From Faecalibacterium hattorii (GTDB lineage Bacteria; Bacillota; Clostridia; Oscillospirales; Ruminococcaceae), in the NCBI RefSeq assembly GCF_003287455.1, contig NZ_PRLC01000009.1, positions 1 to 64,000 on the forward strand: 64,000 nucleotides of DNA. The letters run 5' to 3'. The notes beneath the pieces are model-generated. The model saw only the letters and a program-made list of their open reading frames with translations, ran no database searches and was not told the DNA's origin. This document shows positions 8,486 through 17,056 of the stretch, piece after piece; position 1 is the stretch's first letter; every line of letters starts with the position of its first letter. Made by a program: the position numbers and the translations under genes.

Positions 8486-8890
8486 TCACAGGTACTTCTT
8501 CACGTCGTGGGGCAGCTCAGCCTCATCTGCGCTGACGGTGACGGTGACCTTGACGGAGTCGCCCGCAATGGCAGCCATCTCATCCAGCACAACGCCCAGA
8601 CGGTTGATGTCGTGGTTCAGCACCTTCAGGATGCCGTCGATGTACAGGTCGGTGATATCGTAGTTGCTTGCCATCAAGCCCGCAACAAAGCCGTACAGCA
8701 TCTCGCCGCCAGCGACCTTGTACTCATCCAGATCGATCAGGCGAGCAGCAGGAGCGATGTCGTAAGTCAGCTTCATGCCCTTCTCGACGACGACGACGTT
8801 GCCCTTGGAGGTCTTGACCGAATCATTGATCATGTCGATCATCGCCTTGGTCTTACCGGAGCCCTTTGCGCCAACAATCAGTTTAATCAT
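8486..8890 (-). CDS. small P-loop ATPase-like protein of unknown function
   Basis: A 134-residue protein whose start MIKLIVGAKGSGKTKAMI carries a clear Walker A motif; DLYIDGIL could serve as Walker B. AGGAGG precedes this ATG, so the 15-codon upstream extension is not used. It lacks the extra domains of kinases, RecA or PilT proteins. I recall similar short proteins across Clostridia but no function. It is 57 bp downstream of pgi and probably shares its transcript. Confidence 0.75.
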   Translation of the reverse strand: MIKLIVGAKGSGKTKAMIDMINDSVKTSKGNVVVVEKGMKLTYDIAPAARLIDLDEYKVAGGEMLYGFVAGLMASNYDITDLYIDGILKVLNHDINRLGVVLDEMAAIAGDSVKVTVTVSADEAELPHDVKKYL

Positions 8891-8947
8891 AGTTCTGTCC
8901 TCCTGTATTTTCCACGCCTTCCGGCGGGGGATCATTTGTTTTTCAGC

Positions 8948-10279
8948 TTATTTCAGCTTTGCTTCCAGCTCGGCGGTCAGGTTCTCGTAACCCGGCTTGC
9001 CCAGCAGCGCGAACATGTTCTTCTTGTAGCTCTCGACGCCCGGCTGGTTGAAGGGGTTCACGCTCAGCAGATAGCCGCTGCATGCACAGGCACGCCAGAA
9101 GAAGTAGATCAGGTAGCCGACGTTGTAAGCGGTCAGGTCATCGACCTCGATCACCACTTCGGGCACGCCGCCGTCGGTGTGGGCGAGGATGGTGCCCTCC
9201 ATGGCCTTGCGGTTGACCACGCTCATGTTCTGGTCAGCGAGGAAGTTCAGGCCGTCGAAGTTGCCTTCGAGCTTTTCAATGAAGAGATCCTCTGCGGGCT
9301 TCTTGACATCCACGATGGTCTCGAACATCAGGCGGGAACCCTCCTGAATGAACTGGCCCATGGAGTGCAGGTCGGTGGAGAAGATGCAGCTTGCGGGGAA
9401 CAGGCCCTTGTTGTCCTTGCCCTCGCTCTCGCCGAACAACTGCTTATACCACTCGTTCATCAGGGTGAAGTTGGGCTCGTAGCATTCGAGGATCTCCACC
9501 GCCTTGCCCTTGCGGTACAGGATGTTGCGGATGGCGGCGTACTTGTAAGCGTCGTTGTCCTCGCTCAGGACGGAGAAGCGCTCCATGGCGTCGGCTGCGC
9601 CCTTCATCAGCTCGTCGATGTCGATGCCGGCAGCGGCGATGGGCAGCAGACCCACGGCGGAGAGCACGGAGTAGCGGCCGCCGACGTCATCGGGAACCAC
9701 GAAAGTGGGCCAGCCCTGCGCGTCCGCCAGCTGCTTCAGAGTGCCCTTGGCACGGTCGGTGGTGGCGTAGATGCGCTGGTTGGCTTCTTCCACGCCCACC
9801 TCATCTTCCAGCAGCTTGCGCAGCACGCGGAAAGCCAGCGAGGTCTCGGTGGTGGTGCCGGACTTGGAGATGACGTTGATGGAGAACTTCTTGCCCTTGC
9901 ACAGAGCGATGATATCGTTCAGGTAGGTGGGGCTGATGCTGTTGCCGCAGAAGTAGATCTTCAGGCCGTTCTCGATCTCGTTGTGGTACAGGCCCTTCAC
10001 AGCCTCGATGACGGCGCGGGCACCCAGATAGCTGCCGCCGATACCGGCGACGACCAGAACCTCGGAGTCCTCACGGATCTTCTTGGCGGCCTCTTTGATG
10101 CGGGCGAACTCTTCCTTGTCGTAATCGCGGGGCAGATACATCCAGCCCAAGAAGTCATTGCCGGGGCCATTCTTGGCTTCCAGCTGCTTGTGGGCGGCTT
10201 CCACCTGCGGGTAGATGGCCTTGTATTCCTCTTCGTTGATAAAGCCGGAGAGGTGCTTTGTATTCAGAACGACGCTCAT
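8948..10279 (-). CDS. pgi: glucose-6-phosphate isomerase
   Basis: A 443-residue glycolytic enzyme that interconverts glucose-6-phosphate and fructose-6-phosphate. Family signatures are present: [11 protein letters not shown] near the substrate site, [14 protein letters not shown] for phosphate binding, and the C-terminal [10 protein letters not shown] with the catalytic lysine. The start [10 protein letters not shown] is chosen for GGAGG upstream; its promoter lies at 10,342-10,370. Confidence 0.96.
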   Translation of the reverse strand: MSVVLNTKHLSGFINEEEYKAIYPQVEAAHKQLEAKNGPGNDFLGWMYLPRDYDKEEFARIKEAAKKIREDSEVLVVAGIGGSYLGARAVIEAVKGLYHNEIENGLKIYFCGNSISPTYLNDIIALCKGKKFSINVISKSGTTTETSLAFRVLRKLLEDEVGVEEANQRIYATTDRAKGTLKQLADAQGWPTFVVPDDVGGRYSVLSAVGLLPIAAAGIDIDELMKGAADAMERFSVLSEDNDAYKYAAIRNILYRKGKAVEILECYEPNFTLMNEWYKQLFGESEGKDNKGLFPASCIFSTDLHSMGQFIQEGSRLMFETIVDVKKPAEDLFIEKLEGNFDGLNFLADQNMSVVNRKAMEGTILAHTDGGVPEVVIEVDDLTAYNVGYLIYFFWRACACSGYLLSVNPFNQPGVESYKKNMFALLGKPGYENLTAELEAKLK

Positions 10280-10341
10280 TCTATCAGAACCTCCAAACGT
10301 TTTTGCGGGCACTTTGCCCTTCGAGGATATTTCTTGGTATA

Positions 10342-10370
10342 AGTGTACCGTTCTGTCACCGCAAAGTCAA
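10342..10370 (-). promoter_or_regulatory. promoter of pgi
   Basis: TTGACT (10365-10370), 17-bp spacer, TACACT (10342-10347), about 60 bp ahead of pgi. The rest of the gap to the carboxypeptidase gene (10,371-10,502) holds only a weak CCGCCCAAAAGCGG hairpin and no other feature I can name. Confidence 0.75.
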
Positions 10371-10502
10371 GGCCAAAATCCTTGGATTTCATACAATTTT
10401 AATAGTGTTCTTTTGGCCGTCCCGCTATCTTTTGTTCAGCCCCGCCAAAGCCGATCTGCATCCGCGAACCGCTTTTGGGCGGTATTGTGTTTCTTTTGGT
10501 TC

Positions 10503-11747
10503 TCACGCGCCCAAAAGGCTCTGCCACAGCAGCTCCAGCGCATCCCCGAAGGTCAGCACCGGCGCATCTGCCGCCGCCGTCACTTCCGCTTCGGAAAGCA
10601 GGGTGTCTCCCGCATAAATTTCCACTTTTCCCACGCTCTGCCCCCGCTGTATGGGCGCTTCCAACGCTTCGGGCAGGGTCAGCTCCGCCCGCAGACCGGC
10701 CCCCGCGCCTTTTTCCAGCAGCACGGAGCTGGGCAGGGCGCTGTAATCCAGCGGCACGGTCTGTTCCGTGCTCCCCTTGACAGCCAGCTCCAGCGGGCGG
10801 TCGGGCAGCTGGGGCACCGGCACCGCCGCATAATGGGCAAAGCCGTAGTCCAGCAGGGTCGTTGCAGCGTTGAACCGGTCGGCGCTGGAGGGTGACCCCA
10901 AGATCACCGCGATGAGGGTCAGCCCGTCCCGTGTGGCGCTGGCCGAGATGCAGACCCCCGCGCCGCTGGTGGTGCCGGTCTTGAGGCCGGTGATGCCGCT
11001 GTACCGCTTGAGCAGCTTGTTCGTGTTCACCAACTGGGTCTGGCCGTTCCGGAGGCTGTCCGTCCAGATCCCCGTATAATGTAAAAGCTCCGGGCAGGTG
11101 TTCAGGATGTAGCAGCTCAGGGTGGCCACGTCCCGCGCCGTGGAAAGATGTTCCTCCGTGTCCAGCCCGCACGCATTGCGGAAGCTGGTGTTCGTCATCC
11201 CCAGCTCCGCGGCGCGGGCGTTCATCTGCTCCACGAAAACCGGTTCGCTGCCGCCCACCAGTTCGGCCACGGCCACCGCCGCGTCGTTCGCCGACGAAAC
11301 GCAGATGGCCCGCAGCATCTCGTCCAGCGTGAACTGCTCCCCCGGTTCCAGCCAGATCTGGCTGCCGCCCATGTGGTACGCATGTTCGCTGACCGGCACA
11401 AGGGTGTCGAGGGTGAGTTTTCCACCATGGATGGCCTCAAAGGTGAGAAGCAGAGTCATCAGCTTGGTGATGGACGCGATGGGCACCCGCTCGTCGGGGT
11501 TCTTTTCGTAGAGCACCCGCCCGCTCTCCGGCTCCACCAGCACCGCCGCCCGGCAGGTCAGGGAAAGGCCTTCCACAGCCGCTGCCGTCTCCTGCGCCGC
11601 CGGAGCGCTGACGAGGGCCGCTTCGTCGGCTTTCCCCGCTGCTACCTGCACCCGCAGCCCCGCGCCCTGCGCCGACCCGAAGGCCAGCGCAAACAGCCAG
11701 AAGCAGAGCACCCCCGCACAGAGCAGGGCCAAATTTCTCCGTTCCAT
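10503..11747 (-). CDS. D-alanyl-D-alanine carboxypeptidase (DacF/PBP5-like)
   Basis: A 414-residue serine DD-peptidase that trims the terminal D-Ala of peptidoglycan stem peptides outside the membrane. The three active-site motifs are in order: SITK (92-95), SAN (152-154) and KTG (256-258). A signal or anchor helix occupies residues ~5-25, and the C-terminal ~100 residues form the PBP5-type beta domain. The start MERRNLALLC follows a GGGGAGG. It diverges from mtaB. It could take part in sporulation-type or vegetative wall maturation. Confidence 0.92.
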   Translation of the reverse strand: MERRNLALLCAGVLCFWLFALAFGSAQGAGLRVQVAAGKADEAALVSAPAAQETAAAVEGLSLTCRAAVLVEPESGRVLYEKNPDERVPIASITKLMTLLLTFEAIHGGKLTLDTLVPVSEHAYHMGGSQIWLEPGEQFTLDEMLRAICVSSANDAAVAVAELVGGSEPVFVEQMNARAAELGMTNTSFRNACGLDTEEHLSTARDVATLSCYILNTCPELLHYTGIWTDSLRNGQTQLVNTNKLLKRYSGITGLKTGTTSGAGVCISASATRDGLTLIAVILGSPSSADRFNAATTLLDYGFAHYAAVPVPQLPDRPLELAVKGSTEQTVPLDYSALPSSVLLEKGAGAGLRAELTLPEALEAPIQRGQSVGKVEIYAGDTLLSEAEVTAAADAPVLTFGDALELLWQSLLGA

Positions 11748-11812
11748 TCCTCGTACCTCCCCGCGTAAAGTCTCTGGTTGCATTCTATGCAAAATTTTAA
11801 GGTGGAATGCTC

Positions 11813-11841
11813 TTTTCTCGCAGGAAAAAATCTGCTATAAT
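11813..11841 (+). promoter_or_regulatory. possible promoter of mtaB
   Basis: A perfect TATAAT (11836-11841) with a poor -35 (ttttct, 11813-11818) at 17-bp spacing. A repeat copy lies between it and the mtaB start. Confidence 0.5.
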
Positions 11842-11865
11842 TAGATGGTTTCTGTTATTTATAAA

Positions 11866-11936
11866 CGGGCTTGCCCCTCTCCGCCCCCCCTTTGGGGAGC
11901 TGGCGAGCGAAGCGAGACTGAGAGGGCGAGGCCGTT
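11866..11936. repeat. intergenic repeat, copy in the mtaB leader
   Basis: cgggcttgcccctctc...gagagggcgaggccg arms around a CCCC...GGGG hairpin. It lies within the predicted mtaB 5' leader. Same family as the units at 48,923, 50,441, 56,262 and 63,578. Confidence 0.8.
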
Positions 11937-11954
11937 CATCGAAAGGATACTCTC

Positions 11955-13250
11955 ATGCGAGTTTGTTTTTATACCCTTGGCTGCAAGGTCAACCTGAACG
12001 AGACCGGGGCGCTGGAGCAGATGTTCCGGGGCGCGGGCTTCACCATCGTCCCGGAGGGCGAGGAGGCCGATGTCTTTGTGGTCAACAGCTGCACCGTCAC
12101 CAACTTCGGCGACCAGAAGAGCCGCAAATGGCTCCGCCGCGCAAAACGTGAGAACCCCGGTGCCGTCACGGTGCTGACCGGCTGCTACCCGCAGGCCTTC
12201 CCCGAAGAGGCGGCCAACTTCATGGAAGCCGACCTCGTCTGCGGCAACGGCGACCGTAAAGCCATCCTCGACAATGTGCTCAAGCTGCTGGATGGCCACC
12301 AGCGGATCGTGGCCGTCACGCCCCACAAGCGGGGCGAGCTGTTCGAGGAGCTGCCCGTGGAGCGGTTCGAGACTCACACGCGCGCGTTCATTAAAGTAGA
12401 GGACGGCTGCAACCGCCAGTGCGCCTACTGCGTCATCCCCCGCGCCCGCGGCCCGGTGCGCAGCCGCGCCGAGGCCAGCATCCTCAACGAGCTGCACCAG
12501 CTTGCCGCCGCCGGCTACCGGGAAGTCGTGCTCAGCGCCATCTCCCTGCCCAGCTACGGCCTCGACACCGGCACCAACCTTGTGGAATTGGTAGAAAAGT
12601 GCGCGCAGGTGGAGGGCATCGAGCGCATCCGCCTCGGCAGCCTCGACCCCGACATGCTGACGCCGGAGTTCATCACCCGCTTGGCGGCGGTGGACAAGCT
12701 CTGCCCCCAGTTCCACCTGAGTCTGCAGAGCGGCTGCTCCGCCACCCTGCGCCGGATGCGCCGGGTCTACACGGCGGAACAGTACGCCAAGGTCGTGGCC
12801 GACCTCCGCGCCGCCTACGGCGAGCGGCCCGTCAGCTTCACCACCGACTGCATCTGCGGCTTCCCCGGCGAGACAGCGGCCGACTTCGAGGAGAGCTGCG
12901 CTTTCCTGAAGGAGATCGGCTTCCTCAAGGTCCACGTCTTCCCCTACTCCCGCCGCAGCGGCACCCCCGCCTACGACTTCCCCGATCAGGTCCACGAGCG
13001 GGAAAAGCAGGACCGCAGCCGGAAGATGAACGCCCTCGCGGAGGACATCCGCAGGGATGTGCTCAAGGGATACGAGGGCATGGAGGACGAAGTGCTGCTG
13101 GAAACGCCCCTCAGCGAGACCCTCTTCACCGGCTACACCCGGCTGTATGTGCCGGTGGTCGTTTCCGCCCCCGGCCATAAGAGCGGCGAGATCATCCGCG
13201 TCCGCCTCGGCAAGTACGACGGCGAGCGGGTCCGTGCGGCACTTTGCTGA
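11955..13250 (+). CDS. mtaB: tRNA t6A37 methylthiotransferase MtaB
   Basis: A 431-residue radical SAM methylthiotransferase that converts t6A37 to ms2t6A in tRNAs reading ANN codons. The N-terminal UPF0004 domain has YTLGCKVN, VNSCTVTN and LTGCYPQ, whose cysteines hold the auxiliary cluster. CNRQCAYCVIPRARG carries the radical SAM CX3CX2C. A TRAM domain ends the protein. A GAAAGGA precedes the ATG. Confidence 0.95.
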   Translation: MRVCFYTLGCKVNLNETGALEQMFRGAGFTIVPEGEEADVFVVNSCTVTNFGDQKSRKWLRRAKRENPGAVTVLTGCYPQAFPEEAANFMEADLVCGNGDRKAILDNVLKLLDGHQRIVAVTPHKRGELFEELPVERFETHTRAFIKVEDGCNRQCAYCVIPRARGPVRSRAEASILNELHQLAAAGYREVVLSAISLPSYGLDTGTNLVELVEKCAQVEGIERIRLGSLDPDMLTPEFITRLAAVDKLCPQFHLSLQSGCSATLRRMRRVYTAEQYAKVVADLRAAYGERPVSFTTDCICGFPGETAADFEESCAFLKEIGFLKVHVFPYSRRSGTPAYDFPDQVHEREKQDRSRKMNALAEDIRRDVLKGYEGMEDEVLLETPLSETLFTGYTRLYVPVVVSAPGHKSGEIIRVRLGKYDGERVRAALC

Positions 13251-13283
13251 ATTTTCACTGTGAATTTTGTTCACACTCACCAT

Positions 13284-13301
13284 TTGAGAATTGTTTAACA
13301 A
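13284..13301. promoter_or_regulatory. Rex-like operator upstream of the hydrogenase
   Basis: TTGAGAA-TTGT-TTAACAA matches the clostridial Rex pattern TTGTTAANNNNTTAACAA as I recall it, with 12 of 14 arm positions. Rex senses NADH/NAD+ and commonly represses hydrogenase and fermentation genes. No rex gene is in the window, so this is inference from the motif and its place. Confidence 0.45.
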
Positions 13302-13317
13302 ATTTTAGCGTTTGCTC

Positions 13318-13346
13318 TTTTCATGGGAGCGTCTTTGTGTTAAAAT
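13318..13346 (+). promoter_or_regulatory. possible hydrogenase promoter
   Basis: ttttca (13318-13323), 17 bp, taaaat (13341-13346). The leader from ~13,353 to 13,485 is GC-rich and can fold, but I recognise no riboswitch class in it. A separate inverted repeat, TGTGAA-ttttg-TTCACA, lies at 13259-13275 just after mtaB. Confidence 0.45.
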
Positions 13347-13485
13347 GAACATGGAATCTTCGGGCCAGCGCACTGATTGCAGCGGTGCGGTACCAACAAT
13401 GCCCGTAGAAGATACGCTGCCGCGCCCATGAGAAAGCTGCGGTGCGGCGGGATGTTTTGTGGTTTCTATACAAGGAGAGATTGGA

Positions 13486-15039
13486 ATGAGTTTTAGAGGA
13501 ATCAATACGACGGTCATCCAGATCCGCCGCCAAGTGTTCACCGAGGTGGCGCGGATGGCCTATGCCAACGTGAAGGGCGAGGCCGCCAACCACCTGATGC
13601 GCAAGATCCCTTACACCATCATCCCCGGTGAAGAGGGTAAGCTCCGCAAGGACATCTTCTTGGAGCGCGCCATCGTCGAGGAGCGCGTCCGTCTGGCCAT
13701 GGGTCTGCCCACCCGCCGCATGGACGAGCACAACAGCGTCGTCTCCGGTCTGGAGGACGCTTCCATCGCCGATAAGTATTACGATCCCCCGCTGGTCAAC
13801 GTGATCAAGTTCGCCTGCAACCGCTGCCCCGAAAAGCTGGTCAAGGTCTCCGACCTGTGCCAAGGCTGCCTCGCTCACCCCTGCATGGAGGTCTGCCCCA
13901 AGAAGGCGATCACTTGGGAGAGCGGCCGTTCCATCATCGATCAGGAAAAGTGCATCAAGTGCGGCCGCTGCGTCGATGTCTGCCCCTACAATGCCATCGT
14001 CAAGACCGAGCGCCCCTGCGCTGCGGCCTGCGGCATGAACGCCATCCACTCCGATGAGCTGGGCCGTGCCGAGATCGATTACAGCAAGTGCGTTTCCTGC
14101 GGCCAGTGCCTCGTCAACTGCCCCTTCGGTGCCATCGCCGACAAGGGCCAGATCTATCAGCTGATCCAAGGCTTCAACCGCGGCGACCGCATCTATGCGC
14201 TGGTGGCCCCCGCCTTCATCAACCAGTTCCCCGGTCTGGCTTCCACCGGCAAGCTCAAGGCTGCCCTGAAGGCCATCGGCTTCTACGATGTGGTGGAGGT
14301 CGCCATCGGTGCCGACCTGTGCACCGTGGACGAGGCCCACGACTTCCTTGAAGAGGTCCCGGAGAAGCTGGACTTCATGGCAACGTCCTGCTGCCCGGCA
14401 TGGAGCATGATGGCAAAGACGGCCTTCCCCGCTCTGGCCAAGAACATCTCCATGACCATGACCCCCATGGTCTTCACCGCCCGCATGATGAAGCAGAAGG
14501 ACCCCACCGCCCGCATGTGCTTCATCGGACCCTGCGCCGCCAAGAAGCTGGAAGCTTCCCGCCGCACCGTCCGCAGCGACGTCGATTTCGTCCTGACCTT
14601 TGAGGAGCTGGCCGGCATCATGGAGGGCAAGGATCTCGACATCGACGCTCTGGAGGTCGATGAGAACGAAGCCGCTCTCTGCTCCGCTTCCGCAGCGGGC
14701 CGCGGCTTTGCCCAGTCCGGTGGCGTTGCCAAGGCCGTTGCCGACAAGATCAAGGAGTGGCACCCCGATATGGACGTCAAGATCGCGTCCGCACAGGGTC
14801 TGGCCGAGTGCAAGAAGCTGCTGCTGATGGCCAAGGCCGGCAAGTACAACGGCTACCTGCTGGAGGGCATGGGCTGCCCCGGCGGCTGCATCGGCGGCGC
14901 CGGCACCATCGCCGACCCGGCCCGTACCGCCATCCAGCTCAATAAGTACGTCAAGGACGCTCCCTTCGCCGACCCCGAAAAGAGCCCCTATATGAGCGAG
15001 ATCCACGTCCTGAAGGACGACCCCAATTTTGAACTGTAA
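13486..15039 (+). CDS. monomeric [FeFe] hydrogenase, group-B-like
   Basis: A 517-residue protein with several ferredoxin-type cysteine clusters (CIKCGRCVDVCP, CVSCGQCLVNCP) followed by an H-cluster domain. The three H-cluster motifs are TSCCPAW (residues ~300-306), FIGPCAAKK (Cys350) and GMGCPGGC (Cys464, Cys468), so all four cluster ligands and the proton-relay cysteine are kept. TSCCPAW and GPC, in place of TSCxPGW and MPC, point to the group B type, whose role in vivo is unsettled. The start MSFRGINTT follows AAGGAGAG. No maturation genes (hydEFG) or partner subunits are adjacent. Confidence 0.9.
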   Translation: MSFRGINTTVIQIRRQVFTEVARMAYANVKGEAANHLMRKIPYTIIPGEEGKLRKDIFLERAIVEERVRLAMGLPTRRMDEHNSVVSGLEDASIADKYYDPPLVNVIKFACNRCPEKLVKVSDLCQGCLAHPCMEVCPKKAITWESGRSIIDQEKCIKCGRCVDVCPYNAIVKTERPCAAACGMNAIHSDELGRAEIDYSKCVSCGQCLVNCPFGAIADKGQIYQLIQGFNRGDRIYALVAPAFINQFPGLASTGKLKAALKAIGFYDVVEVAIGADLCTVDEAHDFLEEVPEKLDFMATSCCPAWSMMAKTAFPALAKNISMTMTPMVFTARMMKQKDPTARMCFIGPCAAKKLEASRRTVRSDVDFVLTFEELAGIMEGKDLDIDALEVDENEAALCSASAAGRGFAQSGGVAKAVADKIKEWHPDMDVKIASAQGLAECKKLLLMAKAGKYNGYLLEGMGCPGGCIGGAGTIADPARTAIQLNKYVKDAPFADPEKSPYMSEIHVLKDDPNFEL

Positions 15040-15057
15040 GAGCCTCTATCAGTAAGA

Positions 15058-15176
15058 GAAGCCGCTGCTTCACTCCTTTCGTCACCGCTTGCCGTTGCGC
15101 TAAGGCTCCCTCTGAGAGGGAGCTGGCACGGCGGAGCCGTGACTGAGGGAGTCGGGCACGCGGCTTCTTTCTCTTT
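15058..15176 (+). repeat. intergenic repeat forming a probable hydrogenase terminator
   Basis: Outer arms gaagccgc (15058-15065) and gcggcttc (15160-15167) enclose a repeat-family unit (ctccctctgagagggag, cacggcggagccgtg) and are followed by tttctcttt. The structure would serve as a terminator for the hydrogenase transcript. Confidence 0.65.
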
Positions 15177-15179
15177 CCG

Positions 15180-15208
15180 TTGACATTTCCCGCTGCTTAT
15201 GTTATCTT
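15180..15208 (+). promoter_or_regulatory. promoter of the secreted-protein gene
   Basis: TTGACA (15180-15185), 17-bp spacer, TATCTT (15203-15208), leaving a leader of ~70 nt before the ATG at 15,286. Confidence 0.8.
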
Positions 15209-15285
15209 AGCGGTGGCAAACCGGGTGCCGCCCTGCTGCCCCGGCGAAATTGCCGCTCTTTGCGGCATAGAAAGGCTGATCTTTT

Positions 15286-15762
15286 ATGACGAAATTCCTG
15301 AAACGTTCCGGCGCGGCGCTGCTCTCGCTGGTGCTGCTGTGCGTGCTGGCCATCGGGGCCGGTGCAGCGGCCAGCCAGACCGTCGGCGTCAAATTCTGGA
15401 AGGAAAGATCCGATAAGGAGTCCATGGCCAACACCGGCGTGGACTCCGACCGCACCGCCACCCTCACCCACCAAGCCAACGGCACCTATACCCTGACCCT
15501 GCCGGTGAAGCAGGTGTCCAAGATGGGCGTCACCGGCTCGCTGTCCGGCCTGACCATCGGCGATGTGACCTACGACGGCACCCTGACCGGCGATTTTGAA
15601 AAGGGCACCGCCGTGCTCACCATCAAGAACCTGCCCGCCTCGGTCCTCACCGGCAGTGACGTGAACAGATCCATCACCGTCACCTGCAACATCCAGATGG
15701 ATATGTCCCTCCTCGGCGAGCTGAACACCACCGCCCGGATGTGCATCTGGAACAAAAAGTAA
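15286..15762 (+). CDS. secreted protein of unknown function
   Basis: A 158-residue protein with a classic signal peptide: basic MTKFLKRSG, a hydrophobic core LLSLVLLCVLAIG, and a likely cleavage near AGAAA-SQ. The mature part is beta-rich with alternating hydrophobic residues (TYTLTLPVKQ, LTIGDVTYDGTL, SITVTCNIQ), compatible with a small extracellular beta-sandwich. I do not recognise the family. It has its own strong promoter and terminator, so it is a single-gene unit. Confidence 0.8.
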   Translation: MTKFLKRSGAALLSLVLLCVLAIGAGAAASQTVGVKFWKERSDKESMANTGVDSDRTATLTHQANGTYTLTLPVKQVSKMGVTGSLSGLTIGDVTYDGTLTGDFEKGTAVLTIKNLPASVLTGSDVNRSITVTCNIQMDMSLLGELNTTARMCIWNKK

Positions 15763-15775
15763 GACTCCGCATCCA

Positions 15776-15817
15776 AAAACCTCCCCGCCCGCACAATGCG
15801 CGGACAGGGAGGTTTTT
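15776..15817. terminator. bidirectional terminator
   Basis: aaaacctccc...gggaggttttt stem between two convergent genes, A-rich on the left and T-rich on the right. Confidence 0.85.
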
Positions 15818-15827
15818 CATTTCGGGG

Positions 15828-16040
15828 TTACAGGTCCATCTTCCGTTCCACGAAGTCGCTGACCATGTCATCCAGCTGGGTCACGGCGTGTTCCGCGCCC
15901 TTGGCCAGCTTGCGGGCCGTGCGCTTGACCTGCCGTGGATTCTGGTTCATGGCCATCATCCCGGCAGCACCCAGCACTGCGCCCGCCGCCATGCCCAGAA
16001 GCAAACCACTGCCCGAAGACTGTCTGTGTTCATTTCTCAT
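15828..16040 (-). CDS. small membrane protein, YtxH-like
   Basis: A 70-residue protein starting MRNEHRQSSG behind AAGGAG. A glycine/alanine-rich membrane helix (LLLGMAAGAVLGAAGMM) is followed by a basic amphipathic tail (PRQVKRTARKLAKG) and a DMVSDFVERK end. The layout resembles the YtxH/Gly-zipper group, which is of unclear function. It converges with the secreted-protein gene. Confidence 0.7.
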   Translation of the reverse strand: MRNEHRQSSGSGLLLGMAAGAVLGAAGMMAMNQNPRQVKRTARKLAKGAEHAVTQLDDMVSDFVERKMDL

Positions 16041-16139
16041 AAAAATTTCTCCTTTCGTTCCCTGCATTTTTGGCCGCTGAGGGTATTATTTCCGCCAAAT
16101 GAATCCACTATACGCTTTTTTTGTCCCGCAAAATGTGGT

Positions 16140-16153
16140 ATACTGTACAGTAT
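16140..16153. promoter_or_regulatory. perfect 14-bp palindrome in a divergent control region
   Basis: atactgtacagtat lies between the small membrane protein gene and the pyridoxamine kinase gene, next to a TATACT that could be a -10 box. It may be a repressor operator. No regulator is identified. Confidence 0.4.
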
Positions 16154-16209
16154 GCTGATAAATTGGGCTTGAAGTAGGCCCGTTCGATGGCGCGAAGGAG
16201 GCCACTTTC

Positions 16210-17043
16210 TTGTTGAAACCGACTGAACCAAAAAAAGTTCTTTGTATCCACGACCTGTCCGGTGTGGGGCGGTGCAGCCTTGCAGTGATCCTGCCGGTGC
16301 TGTCGGTCATGGGCATTCAGCCCGTGGCGCTGCCCACAGTGGTGCTGTCCACCCACACAGGCGGCTTTGGCACCCCGGCCCGGATGGACGGCGGCGCCTA
16401 CGGTGCCTCCGCGCTGGAGCACTATCACGCGCTGGGGCTGGAATTTGAGTGCATCTACACCGGCTACCTCGGCGGCGAGGAACAGGTCGCGCTGGCGGAA
16501 AAAGCCTTTGCGCTCTGGCCCAATGCCCGCAAGGTGGTGGATCCCGTCATGGGCGATAACGGCAAGGCCTACTCCACCGTGACCCCGGCTTTCATCGACC
16601 GGATGCGGAAGCTGACCGCACAGGCCGACCTCATCCTGCCCAATGCCACCGAGGCCGCCCTGCTGCTCCAGAAAGACCCTGCTCCCGCCGAGCTGGACGA
16701 AGCCGCCGCACAGGCGCTGGCCGACGCGCTGGTCACCCTAGCCCCCAGCGCCGTGGTCACCGGACTTCCCATGGGCAAGTACATCGGCTGCGCCGGTTCC
16801 GGCAAGGACCGCTTCGTGATCAAAAAGCTGCACATCGACCGCAGTTTCCCCGGCACAGGCGATCTGTACGGCGCCGTGCTCCTCGGCTCGCTGATTCAGG
16901 GCAACGCCCTGAGCGCGGCGGCCGACAACGCGGCGGAGTTCGTCTCGCTGGCCATCCAGAAGACCCCCGCCGGGCAGGACACCCGCTTCGGCGTCTGGTT
17001 CGAGCCGCTGCTGCCCCGCCTGTGTCCGCAGCGCGAGTTCTGA
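16210..17043 (+). CDS. pyridoxamine/pyridoxal kinase
   Basis: A 277-residue PfkB/ribokinase-like enzyme that phosphorylates B6 vitamers for salvage of pyridoxal phosphate. Visible landmarks are HDLSGVGRCSL at the N-terminus, TGGFGTPARM, DPVMGDNGKAY, LPNATEAALL, and the anion-hole motif GTGDLYGAVLLG. The start is a TTG at 16,210 with GGAGG 8 bases upstream. It heads a three-gene operon with trmL and the degV-family gene. Confidence 0.9.
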   Translation: MLKPTEPKKVLCIHDLSGVGRCSLAVILPVLSVMGIQPVALPTVVLSTHTGGFGTPARMDGGAYGASALEHYHALGLEFECIYTGYLGGEEQVALAEKAFALWPNARKVVDPVMGDNGKAYSTVTPAFIDRMRKLTAQADLILPNATEAALLLQKDPAPAELDEAAAQALADALVTLAPSAVVTGLPMGKYIGCAGSGKDRFVIKKLHIDRSFPGTGDLYGAVLLGSLIQGNALSAAADNAAEFVSLAIQKTPAGQDTRFGVWFEPLLPRLCPQREF

Positions 17044-17056
17044 GGGAGGGTGCCGC

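Noticed and set aside
12419-13180. 253-codon frame inside mtaB in another phase
   Set aside because: Arginine/proline/histidine-rich out-of-frame reading of mtaB; not a frameshift, since the mtaB frame is continuous.
13347-13485. Riboswitch in the hydrogenase leader
   Set aside because: The leader can fold but shows no conserved core I can match to a known class.
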